NCBI GenBank assembly: GCA_002803225.1
Contig: NXFV01000202.1
Location: forward strand, 1-15,633
Length of the DNA: 15,633 nt
Direction of reading: 5' to 3'
Source: Gamarada debralockiae
Taxonomy: Eukaryota > Ascomycota > Leotiomycetes > Helotiales > Hyphodiscaceae
Shown here piece by piece: positions 1-7,600 of this stretch (its first letter is position 1; each line of letters begins with the position of its first letter). Below the pieces are notes generated by a model that saw only the letters and a list, made by a program, of their open reading frames with translations, had not been told where the DNA came from and made no database searches. The position numbers were made by a program, and so were the translations under genes.

Positions 1-840
1 GAATAACTAGTCTCCTAATACGAGTATCAAACCATTTGAGCTATTCCATTATAATTTAATAGTCTATCTATACTATCGGATTATAACACTATATAGCGCC
101 TAATTTCTCGAGACTCCGGATTCGTGCTATACGAAAAGCAACAGGACAGGCTGCCTTTCTAATATACCAAATAGGTACTCGATTAGTGCCCATAGTATTA
201 CAGCATAGGGCAGCAGTTATCTGGGCCTTCTCTTTCTTTTCTCCTGAATATTGTAATATGCCCAGGCTAATATCAGGTATTACTTTCCAGTTGTACCCTG
301 TCTCATCCATATTGTAGATATCCTTTGTATTATATCCGCGTGCTGTCTCTCGGATATCGGCCATGATTTGTGCATATACTTCATAAGCTAAGTAGACCCG
401 GACTCTCCAAACCTCCTTCTAGACTTGATTTTATACCTACTTTTGAACCCTGCAAGCCATCCATTAGACTATACTAGACAGTCCTGGCCTTCGTACTCTA
501 GAAGTTGCTCCCAAAGCTCTGTAGCCTTAAATCGTAAGAGGTCTCTTGATATTGACCCTCTAATTGCCTTATATCGTTGTTCCCACTCAAAAAGACACTC
601 CTCTAAGACCTTCTATTTTAGATCCTTTGTGTATTTCTAATCCGTAATAAAAGACGCTATGTTAAGGTATATATATTTCGAGGAAAGGACATCTAAAATT
701 ATCGATTTCGAAATGCGTTCACTATATTGTGATTGAAACCAAGTCTACAAAGCGTTATATTTAGGTTTAGGAAGGGTAGCAGACTGATAATATACTCTTA
801 GGGCATGCTTTTGGGCATTAGTTTTCTTAATTCGAGCTAT
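1..840 (-). pseudogene. Pogo/Fot1-like transposase relic (HTH + CENP-B/Tc5 HTH + DDE)
   Basis: Cut-and-paste transposase of the pogo/CENP-B-like group, broken. Read from about 840 downward, one frame gives an N-terminal psq-type HTH (ending around TWFQSQYSERISKS and LSSKY). A Tc5/CENP-B type HTH follows, with KYTKDLK, FEWEQRY, ELWEQLLEYEG, SNGWLAGFKSRYKI and RRRFGESGS. Near base 400 the frame shifts, and it continues through the DDE core block IYNMDETGYNW (first catalytic Asp), then EKAQITAALCCNTMGT, then LKWFDTRI close to base 1. In-frame TAG stops lie at 745-747, 637-639, 613-615 and 469-471, with several more below base 88. Many sit where Trp or Gln would be expected, which fits C-to-T decay (RIP-like). 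The C-terminal part lies outside the window. Inactive. Confidence 0.85.
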
Positions 841-1038
841 TTTTGGATGGAAAAGAATGAATTTGGATGTAAAAAGATGAATTTGGATATAACGAATTTT
901 GAAAAATTTTGTTCGTATTACGTTATAGCGAGAGATTCGTTATATGACGTAAAACGCCACCTAATTTTAAGTCCCCGAAAAAATTCGTTATAGCCAGATA
1001 TTCGTTATATCCGAGTCCGTTATAGCCAGGTTTTACTG
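1..1038 (-). mobile_element. Decayed pogo/Fot1-like DNA transposon, 5' (right) end; truncated by the window
   Basis: The right terminus is visible. Read on the minus strand from base 1038 it begins cagtaaaacctggctataac and is flanked by TA at 1039-1040, as expected for the Tc1/mariner-pogo superfamily, which inserts at TA. The first 200 bases inside the end carry at least five forward copies of TATAACG and one inverted copy. The transposase pseudogene starts about 200 bp inside this end and runs on the same strand out of the window at base 1. The other terminus is therefore not in view and the element length is unknown. Sure that it is a pogo-type element; the exact family name is inferred. 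Confidence 0.8.
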
Positions 1039-1040
1039 TA

Positions 1041-2648
1041 CTCCGAATGTCTCTTTGTCCGTATGCTCTGCATTTGGTGTTGGTATTCGTATTTTGAAAG
1101 CGTGGGAGCTGTGCAGCATCATAAAGCATTGGATTTTGATTATAATTTCTTGCTATAAGTATAGGTCAAGAAATGGCTCTACCCGCTGCTCTCGGCTCGA
1201 ACCGCATTTCTCCGCGCAGATTCATCACCTTTCTTGATGGGATATTTATCCTGGTTATCCATTCCTCGTCAACACCTACAGTCTGTCTTACATCTCCCAA
1301 CTTTCCTTTCTTCTACAGAAAGCCCACAAGCTTTTCAGACAACTCCAAGAATCCTAGGTTGACACATAACGGAACAGAGAATTCAAGACATGGCAATCGA
1401 CCTTCGCAACCGCGCTGCTCTTGACTGCGGAGACAGGGTATTCTGACGGGTTTTTGCAGTACATGGCAGAATCTTGGACGCATGATTGGTTTTGTGTAAA
1501 AGATGCTATGGCACTACACTTGTCGACTACTGATTTAGACTTAGGGCGGTGACACATTAATTTTCCAGTAATTCCAGACCCGCAGGTCGTTGGCTCGAGT
1601 CTTATCCCAACAAATAGTCTTTACATCGCTCCTGAGAGTGTTCCGCGTATGCTATACCTCGCCTTCCTTGGTTTAGTACTGACACTGCAAGCATCACCAG
1701 ATCCCTTCGTCTACCGAGTTGCTCTAGGACAGCTTCCAGTCTTAGAGATGACTCTCTTTCGAGATGACCTACTTCCAACCATGGAGATGGTTCGTCCAAG
1801 TAACCGACCTCCCCGTCTCCACAAGAGGCTCAACGAATAGCTCGCACAAATGTCGCAAACTTTGCTAAATTGTGCCAATAATACCTGGTTTTACATCATT
1901 CGGTCCTACTTACACGTCACCACTCCCTGTCTTATGGCATAAGCTGCTGGTATCTAGAACCCATTTTCAGTTCCTGGCAATTGAATTATGGCGCTGCTAT
2001 GAACAAGCACTTTGGAAAGACTCCCCACGCTATTCAGTGTTGTACTGAAGAAATGACGTGGTGTCGTGATGAATGGATAGAATTTACGGGAAGGATGGTA
2101 GAAGTTGGGCCTGAATAAACCAGGATACACGTAAGGTTGGGGGCCATGGACTGGGGAGCCATAGTTCCTAAACTAGAGAATGTACGACCCAGAACAGTCT
2201 TCTAGGTGGAGGGTGACTGATGCCATGAATCTCTGTATTTTTCCTTCTCATTCAGCTGATGAAGGACACAGACATCAAGGTCCTTCGTTGCAGTGTGAAG
2301 ATAAATCTCCTTTTGTCAAAAGGAGTGGCCGCGTGGTTGTGCATAATACTAGTGTGTGGAAATACCTTCATCTGGCCTCTAGATTCGCAATCCCTTAGTA
2401 GGTGCGAACCCACGCCGTCAAGCCCTCTTTTACACCTGACTTCCCATGACATTTGGAACCCAGATATATATAAATATTATTGTAAGGATGCGAGACTTGC
2501 CCCATAGCCAAATCAAGAATTACTGTTCTTGTAATCACGAGCTTCTAAAATTTGTGAAACCAAGGCAATGAGTGAGTGATATTCATCGTAAGGTCAATGC
2601 GAAAGTCCGTCTTTCTGCACCCTCTCCTCCCCCATTTGTCACAGTACA
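1041..2648. other. Gene-poor stretch without a supportable gene
   Basis: Only short open frames (60-83 codons) occur, on both strands and mutually overlapping. None has a recognisable domain, a signal peptide with a plausible body, or splice-joined continuity. A weak protein-like trace lies on the minus strand at about 1602-1826 (listed separately). Around 2325-2420 a stretch starts like a tRNA acceptor and has a B-box-like ggtgcgaaccc, but it does not fold as a tRNA. The stretch lies between two pogo-type elements and may be old decayed repeat or intergenic DNA. Confidence 0.5.
1602..1826 (-). pseudogene. Possible TPR (kinesin-light-chain type) repeat scrap
   Basis: A minus-strand frame of about 74 codons between stops, with no ATG start. 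It contains VGHLERESSLRLEAVLEQL and then LAVSVLNQGR, ending at KDYLLG before a stop. The spacing resembles fungal TPR_12/kinesin-light-chain repeats (pattern LA..L..QGR..EAE......LG), and two incomplete repeat units could be present. There is no neighbouring continuation in any frame. This may be chance; it would be a decayed fragment of a TPR protein of the kind often attached to fungal STAND proteins. Confidence 0.22.
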
Positions 2649-2650
2649 TA

Positions 2651-3135
2651 CAGTTAAACCTCTCTATAAGAATCCTGTAGATAAGAATACCTGACTAATA
2701 AGAATATAGTAGCTGGTCCCTTTTTTTTCAGGTGAGCTAATAAGAATACCTCCCTAGAAGAATATTCTTAAGTAATCATGGTCCACAACCTTAGATTCCC
2801 TCCTAATTATACCTCTACCTAAGAATGCCTCCACCCAAACCTTGAAATATAGAGACCTCTAAGAAGCGCCATAGAGCTCTTACTGATGCTGATCATCTGC
2901 TGATTCGAAATCGCCATAAAACACATCCTACCACGCAACAGAACAAGCTTGCAGACTAGTTCTTAAAGGAGACTAGTCATAAGGTCAACCAAGGCATGAT
3001 ATTGAAGGCTCTTGGCGCGTAATATGATTATCTCGACCCTCTTGGCCCTGATCACGGGACCTCGATATAAGAATACCTCTTCTATAAGAATATAATTCGT
3101 GGCCCCGAGCGTATTCTCATAGAGAGGTTTAACTG
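2651..3135 (+). mobile_element. 485-bp non-autonomous pogo-type element with TIRs and TA duplication
   Basis: The left end reads cagttaaacctctctataag. The right end, read on the minus strand, reads cagttaaacctctctatgag, a single difference in 20 bases. Dinucleotide TA flanks both sides (2649-2650 and 3136-3137). Both subterminal regions are packed with TAAGAAT copies: about six in the left 180 bp (one inverted) and two near the right end. The interior keeps the start of a transposase reading frame (2825-3070) and then jumps straight into the right-end repeats. It is therefore a deletion derivative of a full pogo-like element rather than an unrelated MITE. It cannot move without transposase supplied elsewhere. 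Confidence 0.9.
2825..3070 (+). pseudogene. N-terminal HTH fragment of a pogo-like transposase inside the 485-bp element
   Basis: A frame from ATG at 2825 to TAA at 3068-3070 encodes about 80 residues, interrupted by three stops: TGA near codon 7, TAG where LAD-x-FLKET expects Trp, and TAA after LKALGA. Recognisable pieces are RHRALTDADHLLI, HPTTQQNKLAD, KETSHKVNQGM and YDYLDPLGPDHG. This is the DNA-binding HTH region (psq/CENP-B-N type) that opens pogo-family transposases. The Tc5 HTH and DDE catalytic parts are missing. The tail runs directly into the right terminal repeats. Nonfunctional as it stands. Confidence 0.8.
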
Positions 3136-3300
3136 TATACGAAAAAATTTTTGGCTTTCCGCCATTCGTCTCATTGGATCTACCACAAAAATAAGCTCAG
3201 CTTTTAAAGCCACGGACAAGTGTACGCTCCAATCAAATCATTTTCGTACCTTGACCTACCCGTGATGTCGGACTTCCCCACCAGAGCCCCGCGAACGAGG

Positions 3301-3345
3301 CCTGAGCTTCCAATAAATTTTGGGATGATCCCAATAAGACTCAGG
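3301..3345. repeat. Nested palindromes upstream of the But2-domain gene
   Basis: The outer arms cctgag (3301-3306) and ctcagg (3340-3345) enclose an inner perfect palindrome, ttggga-tga-tcccaa (3320-3334). It lies about 320 bp upstream of the But2-domain start codon. It could be a dimeric regulator site or a chance hairpin; no matching motif was recognised elsewhere in the window. Confidence 0.35.
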
Positions 3346-3667
3346 CACTGACATTTGAAAGACTCAAGCTGCAAACTAAATAAAGAGTGCGATGATCAAG
3401 TTGACCAGTCCCTGAATATCCGATTTGCTGCCTATCACGAGGCTGATTGTGGCGCTCCGAAGAGGAAGTAATCTCCTCATGCAGCTGCCCAACTGCAAGA
3501 CACATACTAATTGACATGATGGCATCACACCGAAGAGTAAGCTGAAGCAGGAACGAATATAAGATGATGGTGCTTGGCCCCTTTTTCTTTCGCTTTATTT
3601 GCTACTCCGATTTCTTCCCCAGAAATCAAACTCATTCTTCTCGGACTAACATCAAGAAGTATTCAAT

Positions 3668-4279
3668 ATGAAAACTCTCATTGCAATCCTCGCTCTCATC
3701 AGCGGCGCTGCTGCCACCCCACTCTCTATGCCACTTCAAGTCATCAGCGAGCGCGACGTCCAATCCTGCGAACAAGGTGGCACTCTCCCAGCCGGCTCGC
3801 TCGCACCAACACTGATGGTACCCGTCTCCTCTAAACTCCCCTACGTCCCCTTCGGCTCAACCCAAACTCCCCTCATAACACCAAACGACTTCTGCACGAT
3901 CTTCAACCTCCAAATTCCTCCCTCCGCCGTTGGCAAGACCTGCACCCTCGAGTTTCTCTTCCCCTCCCACACGGAAACTCTTACTCCGTATCTATATTTC
4001 GGTGCCGGGAATTTTACCTTCACGGGCTACGCCTTTGGTACAGGTGCGACAGAAGAAACGACATATGCCCATCAGCCGCCTGCAGGACCATCTCCACCAA
4101 GTCCCCCGGCGGTCTTGAGTCCGGGACATGCGTATATTATCAATGTAGGAGGTTGTTCGATACAGACGGGTATGAGTGGGTTGGAGGTCAGTGGGATGTT
4201 GTGCAGTAACGATACTGTATTTTCGTATTTGCAGAGCGAGCAGGGATGTCCGATTGGGTTTTACGTTGTGATCAGCTAA
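3668..4279 (+). CDS. Secreted But2 C-terminal-domain protein
   Basis: A single-exon gene of 203 residues. Residues 1-16 form a signal peptide (MKTLIAILALISGAAA, cut near ATP), so the product should enter the secretory pathway. From about residue 68 to the end it matches the fungal But2 C-terminal (ubiquitin 3 binding protein) domain. Visible landmarks are FNLQIPPSAVGKTCTLEFLF, YFGAGNFTFTGYAFG, ETTYAHQPPAGPSP, LSPGHAYIINVGGCSI and a C-terminal CPIGFYVVIS. Six Cys in the mature protein suggest disulfides. The domain's biochemical role is not established; many fungi have families of small secreted copies, some considered candidate effectors or wall proteins. The start is the first ATG of the frame, has A at -3, and lies about 110 bp after a TATAA-like aatataag (3556-3563). 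The coding strand is C-rich in the first half and G-rich in the last third. Confidence 0.88.
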   Translation: MKTLIAILALISGAAATPLSMPLQVISERDVQSCEQGGTLPAGSLAPTLMVPVSSKLPYVPFGSTQTPLITPNDFCTIFNLQIPPSAVGKTCTLEFLFPSHTETLTPYLYFGAGNFTFTGYAFGTGATEETTYAHQPPAGPSPPSPPAVLSPGHAYIINVGGCSIQTGMSGLEVSGMLCSNDTVFSYLQSEQGCPIGFYVVIS

Positions 4280-4389
4280 ATGGCCTCGCTCGTGGAGGAA
4301 GCTGGGTGGAGAAGTTGCTGGTTAGGAGAGCGTGTGCTAGGTTATTCTATGAAGTTGAGACATAATGTTTACGGTAATGTTTACGCATA

Positions 4390-4560
4390 CAGTAGAACCT
4401 CGCTATAAGAATACGATCGGACCCGAAAATCATAAGAATATAGTCAGGTATTCTTATATCAAGGTCTCATGACTTAGAAAATCAAGAAACGGGGCCTAAG
4501 GATCGATTCTTATTAGTTAGGTATTCTTATGTAGAGGATTCTTATAGCGAGGTTCTACTG
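4390..4560. mobile_element. 171-bp MITE with 23-bp TIRs and TA duplication
   Basis: Both ends read inward as cagtagaacctcgctataag, and the match continues to 23 bases without a mismatch. TA flanks both sides (4388-4389 and 4561-4562). There is no coding capacity. It contains six TAAGAAT copies, two forward at the left and four inverted at the right, so the element is close to palindromic. Terminal and subterminal motifs relate it to the 485-bp element at 2651, so it probably uses the same kind of pogo transposase. It sits about 110 bp after the But2-domain stop codon and could lie in its 3' UTR. Confidence 0.9.
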
Positions 4561-4687
4561 TATTTGACTTCTATTACTTGAGACTCCTATTGTTCAAAGC
4601 TATGCCCAGATTCAAATTATTTCCTAACAGGAAAAACCTCTACTGATTTCTAAAAGCATGGTCTGCAAATATGTCAACGTCTATTAA

Positions 4688-4980
4688 TCACAGGCATTTC
4701 TTATTCAACTCCGACCGCTTCACGCTACCCAACCCCATAAAATGCAAATTTAAATGCAATTCGCTTAAGATATTTCTTAGCATATGTCTCACTCTCTTAA
4801 CCCTCCAGTCCCAGGCTATATGCCCATAGCGGGTCAATGCAAACCATCTTCGCGGCAAGTCTAGTGCTTTCGCAACGTCTGTTCCATTTCTGATGGCACC
4901 GTCAAAAAGGATCTCCAATTGTCCACAGCAGCATCCACAATCTCAGACAGCAGATAGAGATAAGCCGCCTTGCAGCCCGC
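4688..4980 (-). pseudogene. C-terminal fragment of an FMN-dependent alpha-hydroxy-acid dehydrogenase
   Basis: Remnant of the lactate dehydrogenase/glycolate oxidase family (FMN TIM barrel). Consecutive family blocks fall in different minus-strand frames. From 4980: LLSEIVDAAVDN. After a shift at about 4918: EILFDGAIRNGTDVAKAL, which holds the DGxIR FMN-phosphate region and its Arg. From about 4860, in another frame: LAAKMVCIDPLWAYSLGLEG and then a TAA stop. Back in the previous frame: VRHMLRNILSELHLNLHFMG, ending at NKKCL and a TGA. That is at least three frameshifts plus a stop. Only about 95 of the usual 350-500 residues remain, and I could not find the 5' part upstream. Clearly dead. The exact subfamily cannot be told. 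Confidence 0.75.
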
Positions 4981-5893
4981 GACATTGTACAATATAATCC
5001 AAAGTTAAAAGCAAAGCAACATATTCAGTGTCAATTTAAATAAAACGAATGACCTTACGTCGCACGGGCATGGAAATCAAAAAGAGACAATAAAGACAAG
5101 GCGGCAGAAGAAGCCCTCCTTAAAAGTCGGGCATAGCCCTCAAATATGTACTACCACACCTCAGCCCCTGTCAGAGGCAACCACAGTGGGACTTTCCAAC
5201 TTTCTAAATGTGAGCCGTATGATAAGTGGTAGACGCAGCGCTTTTCCATACCAATCGATAGAACGGGGGCAACACCTCTACCATAGAACCTTCTGGGCAC
5301 GAATAGGAGCTCCATAACGCCAGAACTGCTGACAAGACGGGTCAAAAGACTCCTCGCCGACGATGGATATGAAAATATGCATCGTTTCGATGAGTTTGGG
5401 CGGCTACGCTGTCAGCACAGCGAAAACAAGGGGCACTGAAACGCGGAGGTCGGGGAGCAGCAATACGCAGCGCCAGCGAAGCGCATTCATCATTCAACCC
5501 CACGCATTTGAGCGTTCGCTTATTGGCTACAGTGAAGCTCCCTATTTACCACACCAATAGTACTTCGAGGTGTCAACTCGAACCACAGTATCGGACAATC
5601 AATCAGCACTAAAGAGCAGGGTAATCTTTCGCCTCGGCGCACAGAAAGCGATGGATGTATTGGACAATGAACGGAATCGATGAACTTTATCAACAATACT
5701 TTCAATTTGATCCCGAAGGGGTGTTGGAACGTACGAGTATTACCCCAAGCCTCTTGTGGCTGTGGGCACGTGACCAAAAGTATGTTTACTTATGTCGCGT
5801 CTCGTTCCGTCGCGTTGCTCTTCCTCAAATCACCAAAACAACCTCATGGATTTGACGCTCATAGTCAACAACCACAACCAATCACTCGCAAAA
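4981..5893. other. Intergenic stretch: decayed DNA and promoter of the DUF7726 gene
   Basis: Only short overlapping open frames occur. The largest minus-strand ones (5151-5345 and 5520-5777) show no recognisable domain. The left part may contain undetectable remains of the FMN-dehydrogenase gene whose 3' scrap lies just before it. The last few hundred bases should be the promoter and 5' UTR of the gene starting at 5894; they contain a CACGTGAC box and a ccaat at 5555-5559. Confidence 0.45.
5767..5774 (+). promoter_or_regulatory. CACGTGAC E-box upstream of the DUF7726 gene
   Basis: A perfect CACGTG core followed by AC, 127 bp before the start codon at 5894. This is the type of site bound by fungal bHLH factors (Cbf1/Pho4-like). 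The same eight bases recur at 9788-9795, and the hexamer alone at 15208-15213, so the motif is not specific to this promoter. Function is inferred only. Confidence 0.3.
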
Positions 5894-6911
5894 ATGGCAG
5901 ACACCACGGCTAGACAACCTCTTGGTGTTTCAGATAGCAATATAATTCTGGCTCCAAAGCCTGTCGGTGCTGGAAAGCCCGCCGCTGTACGCCCGATCCC
6001 CTTCAGCCTGAATTGACCCCAACTGACATGTGCAGCCCGTCAAGTCAGCCAAACGCAAGGCTGACGAAGAGCCCCAAGACGTCTGTGAAATCGATACCGA
6101 CGACGAACGGTGTCAGAACGTCAATATCAGCTGTAATGCCGTGAGAAGCAAGATCAATGCCTTCATCCAATCAGGTATGCTTTCAGCGATTCATCCCCTT
6201 CCCTTCTATTTTACGAGTGCGTGTCGTATGTGTTGACCGCGGTGACTCGCAGGCGAGATGAAGGTCGGCGAGTTCCAGCGCGCGATTGGTGTCAATGCCA
6301 ACAGTTATCGAAACTTCATGGGGCAGAATGGTCCATATAAAGGTTCTGGAAGCATGGTATACGTCAATGCTTTCGCCTTTTTCAAAAAGCGCGAGTTGAT
6401 GGGAAAGAAGGCCCCAAAGAAGAAGGTCAAGAAGGAGGATGAGGAAAGGAAACACGACATGACTGGCATACATCTCGATGGCGAATCCGATGGCGAGGTT
6501 CCTGTTTTCGACACATGTGATGAGGTACGTAGGAAGATCAGGGCCTATCTCACGGAGCCCAATGTAACCCAGGCTGGATTCTTGCGAGCGATCGCGCAGA
6601 CTCATCCTGAGGGGAAGAAATTCCAATCGAAGAGCCTCAACGACTTTCTCGGGAAGAATGGAGCGAACGCTGGAAACACAAGTGGGGTCTTCTACGCGTC
6701 GTACGTTTACTTCGAGAAGATGCGCATCCGGGACGGGAAGCCCAAGAGCAAATTCAGGGAGGAAATGGAGAAGATTTATGATGGAAGGGATCCTTATGTG
6801 AATGATGGGAAGCCGGGTATGGACTTGAAGACACCTTCAAATCGCGGTGTGTGGGTCCGGCAGGGAGAACGGCCTTATATGGACAAGTACGGTCGTCTAC
6901 AAATCCATTGA
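5894..6911 (+). CDS. DUF7726-type protein with two tandem domain copies
   Basis: Exons 5894-5986, 6036-6174 and 6253-6911 give 296 residues. Intron 1 (49 bp, GTACGC to TGTGCAG, branch CTGAC) is required to skip an in-frame TGA. Intron 2 (78 bp, GTATGC to CGCAG) is phase 1 and rejoins IQS-GEMKVG. Two copies of one fungal module are visible. Copy 1 (about 62-128) has CNAVRSKINAFI, EFQRAIGVNANSYRNFM and VYVNAFAFFKKRE. Copy 2 (about 164-235) has CDEVRRKIRAYL, GFLRAIAQTHPEG and FYASYVYFEKMR. Between them lies a Lys-rich linker (KKAPKKKVKKE) that, with KSAKRK near residue 37, could be nuclear localisation signals. The helix layout recalls an HTH-like fold, so nuclear DNA binding is possible, but no function is established for DUF7726. 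The first ATG with AAA before it was taken as the start; a longer frame opens upstream at 5792 but looks like 5' UTR. Confidence 0.85.
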
Positions 6912-7600
6912 TTGTGGATGCTGACGGCGCTATTGAGAGAACTTTGGTGTTTAGGTTTCTGGGATTTTGTTGAAGATATTTCCTCACATGGTCTCCACGT
7001 GGAGAGTGTATAATACTGTTTGAAAAGCTTGTCAGTCACTGTGTTTTCTCGTTCGGGCATAGGCGTCTTTGCAGCGCTTGGGTGGTTTCTGCCAGTTTTC
7101 TCGACTCCCTTGGGATGTTTCTGGCGCAGATCTGGGAATGTAAGTCCTCTCTGTCTTGATACCCTATACTTATACTGACTTTAAAAAGTGCGTCACGGCG
7201 CTTTCTTAGGCTTTTGTTGTGCGGCTCTCGTTTGGCCCTAAAGTGGGGCTAAGGATTGGGGAATGCGGGGAAGCCACAAGGTGCACCCTGCGTACCTAAC
7301 ATGATTTGCTTCTCGGTCCGATCAGATTTACCCATTGCAGATTCATCACTAACCTAGTAAGTACTGCGATGCAATTCCTGTTAGCTGCATTACTTGTGAG
7401 GAATCCAGTTCCTCGTGTCCGAGTGAGCGAATGGGTGGGAAGTATTCATCTGCATTGCCCCGACGCCGAGATTATATATTTTGGATGCTACATACCTTGT
7501 TTTTATTTTGGGAGTCCCCGCTTTGAATTCTTTCGTTCAGAGAGTTCGCTGTTGTGATCTTGTTTCTCTTGCCTGCGTCTTCAAATCTAGTTTTATTACG
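6912..7600. other. Intergenic region between the DUF7726 and GMC genes; promoter side of GMC
   Basis: No protein gene is supported. The first part should be the 3' UTR of the DUF7726 gene. An AT-rich attatatatt at 7471-7480, about 120 bp before the GMC start codon, is a plausible TATA element. An orphan intron-like segment lies at 7140-7188 (listed separately). Confidence 0.45.
7140..7188 (+). other. Orphan intron-like segment (49 bp) in noncoding DNA
   Basis: It starts GTAAGT, has a TACTGAC branch-like sequence at about 7173, and ends TTAAAAAG; length and signals are those of introns in this window. Joining its flanks leaves only a tiny frame (ATG at 7110, about 23 codons), so it does not rescue a known gene. 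It may be a UTR intron, part of a noncoding transcript, or chance. Confidence 0.3.

Noticed and set aside
425..640. 71-codon plus-strand open frame at the left edge
   Set aside because: It lies antisense to the Tc5-type HTH part of the transposase relic, which has clear homology on the minus strand.
2325..2420. tRNA-like stretch (gcgtggttgtgc at the start and ggtgcgaacccacgc at the end)
   Set aside because: The acceptor-like arms pair, but the B-box is mismatched, its stem does not pair, and no anticodon arm of proper spacing was found.
5151..5345. 64-codon minus-strand frame (start MTRLVSSSGVMELL) as the 5' part of the FMN dehydrogenase
   Set aside because: None of the family's N-terminal blocks could be recognised in any frame, so linking it to the scrap at 4688-4980 is not supported.
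6183..6626. 147-codon open frame on the minus strand
   Set aside because: It is antisense to intron 2 and exon 3 of the DUF7726 gene, has no domain, and is explained by the composition of that gene.
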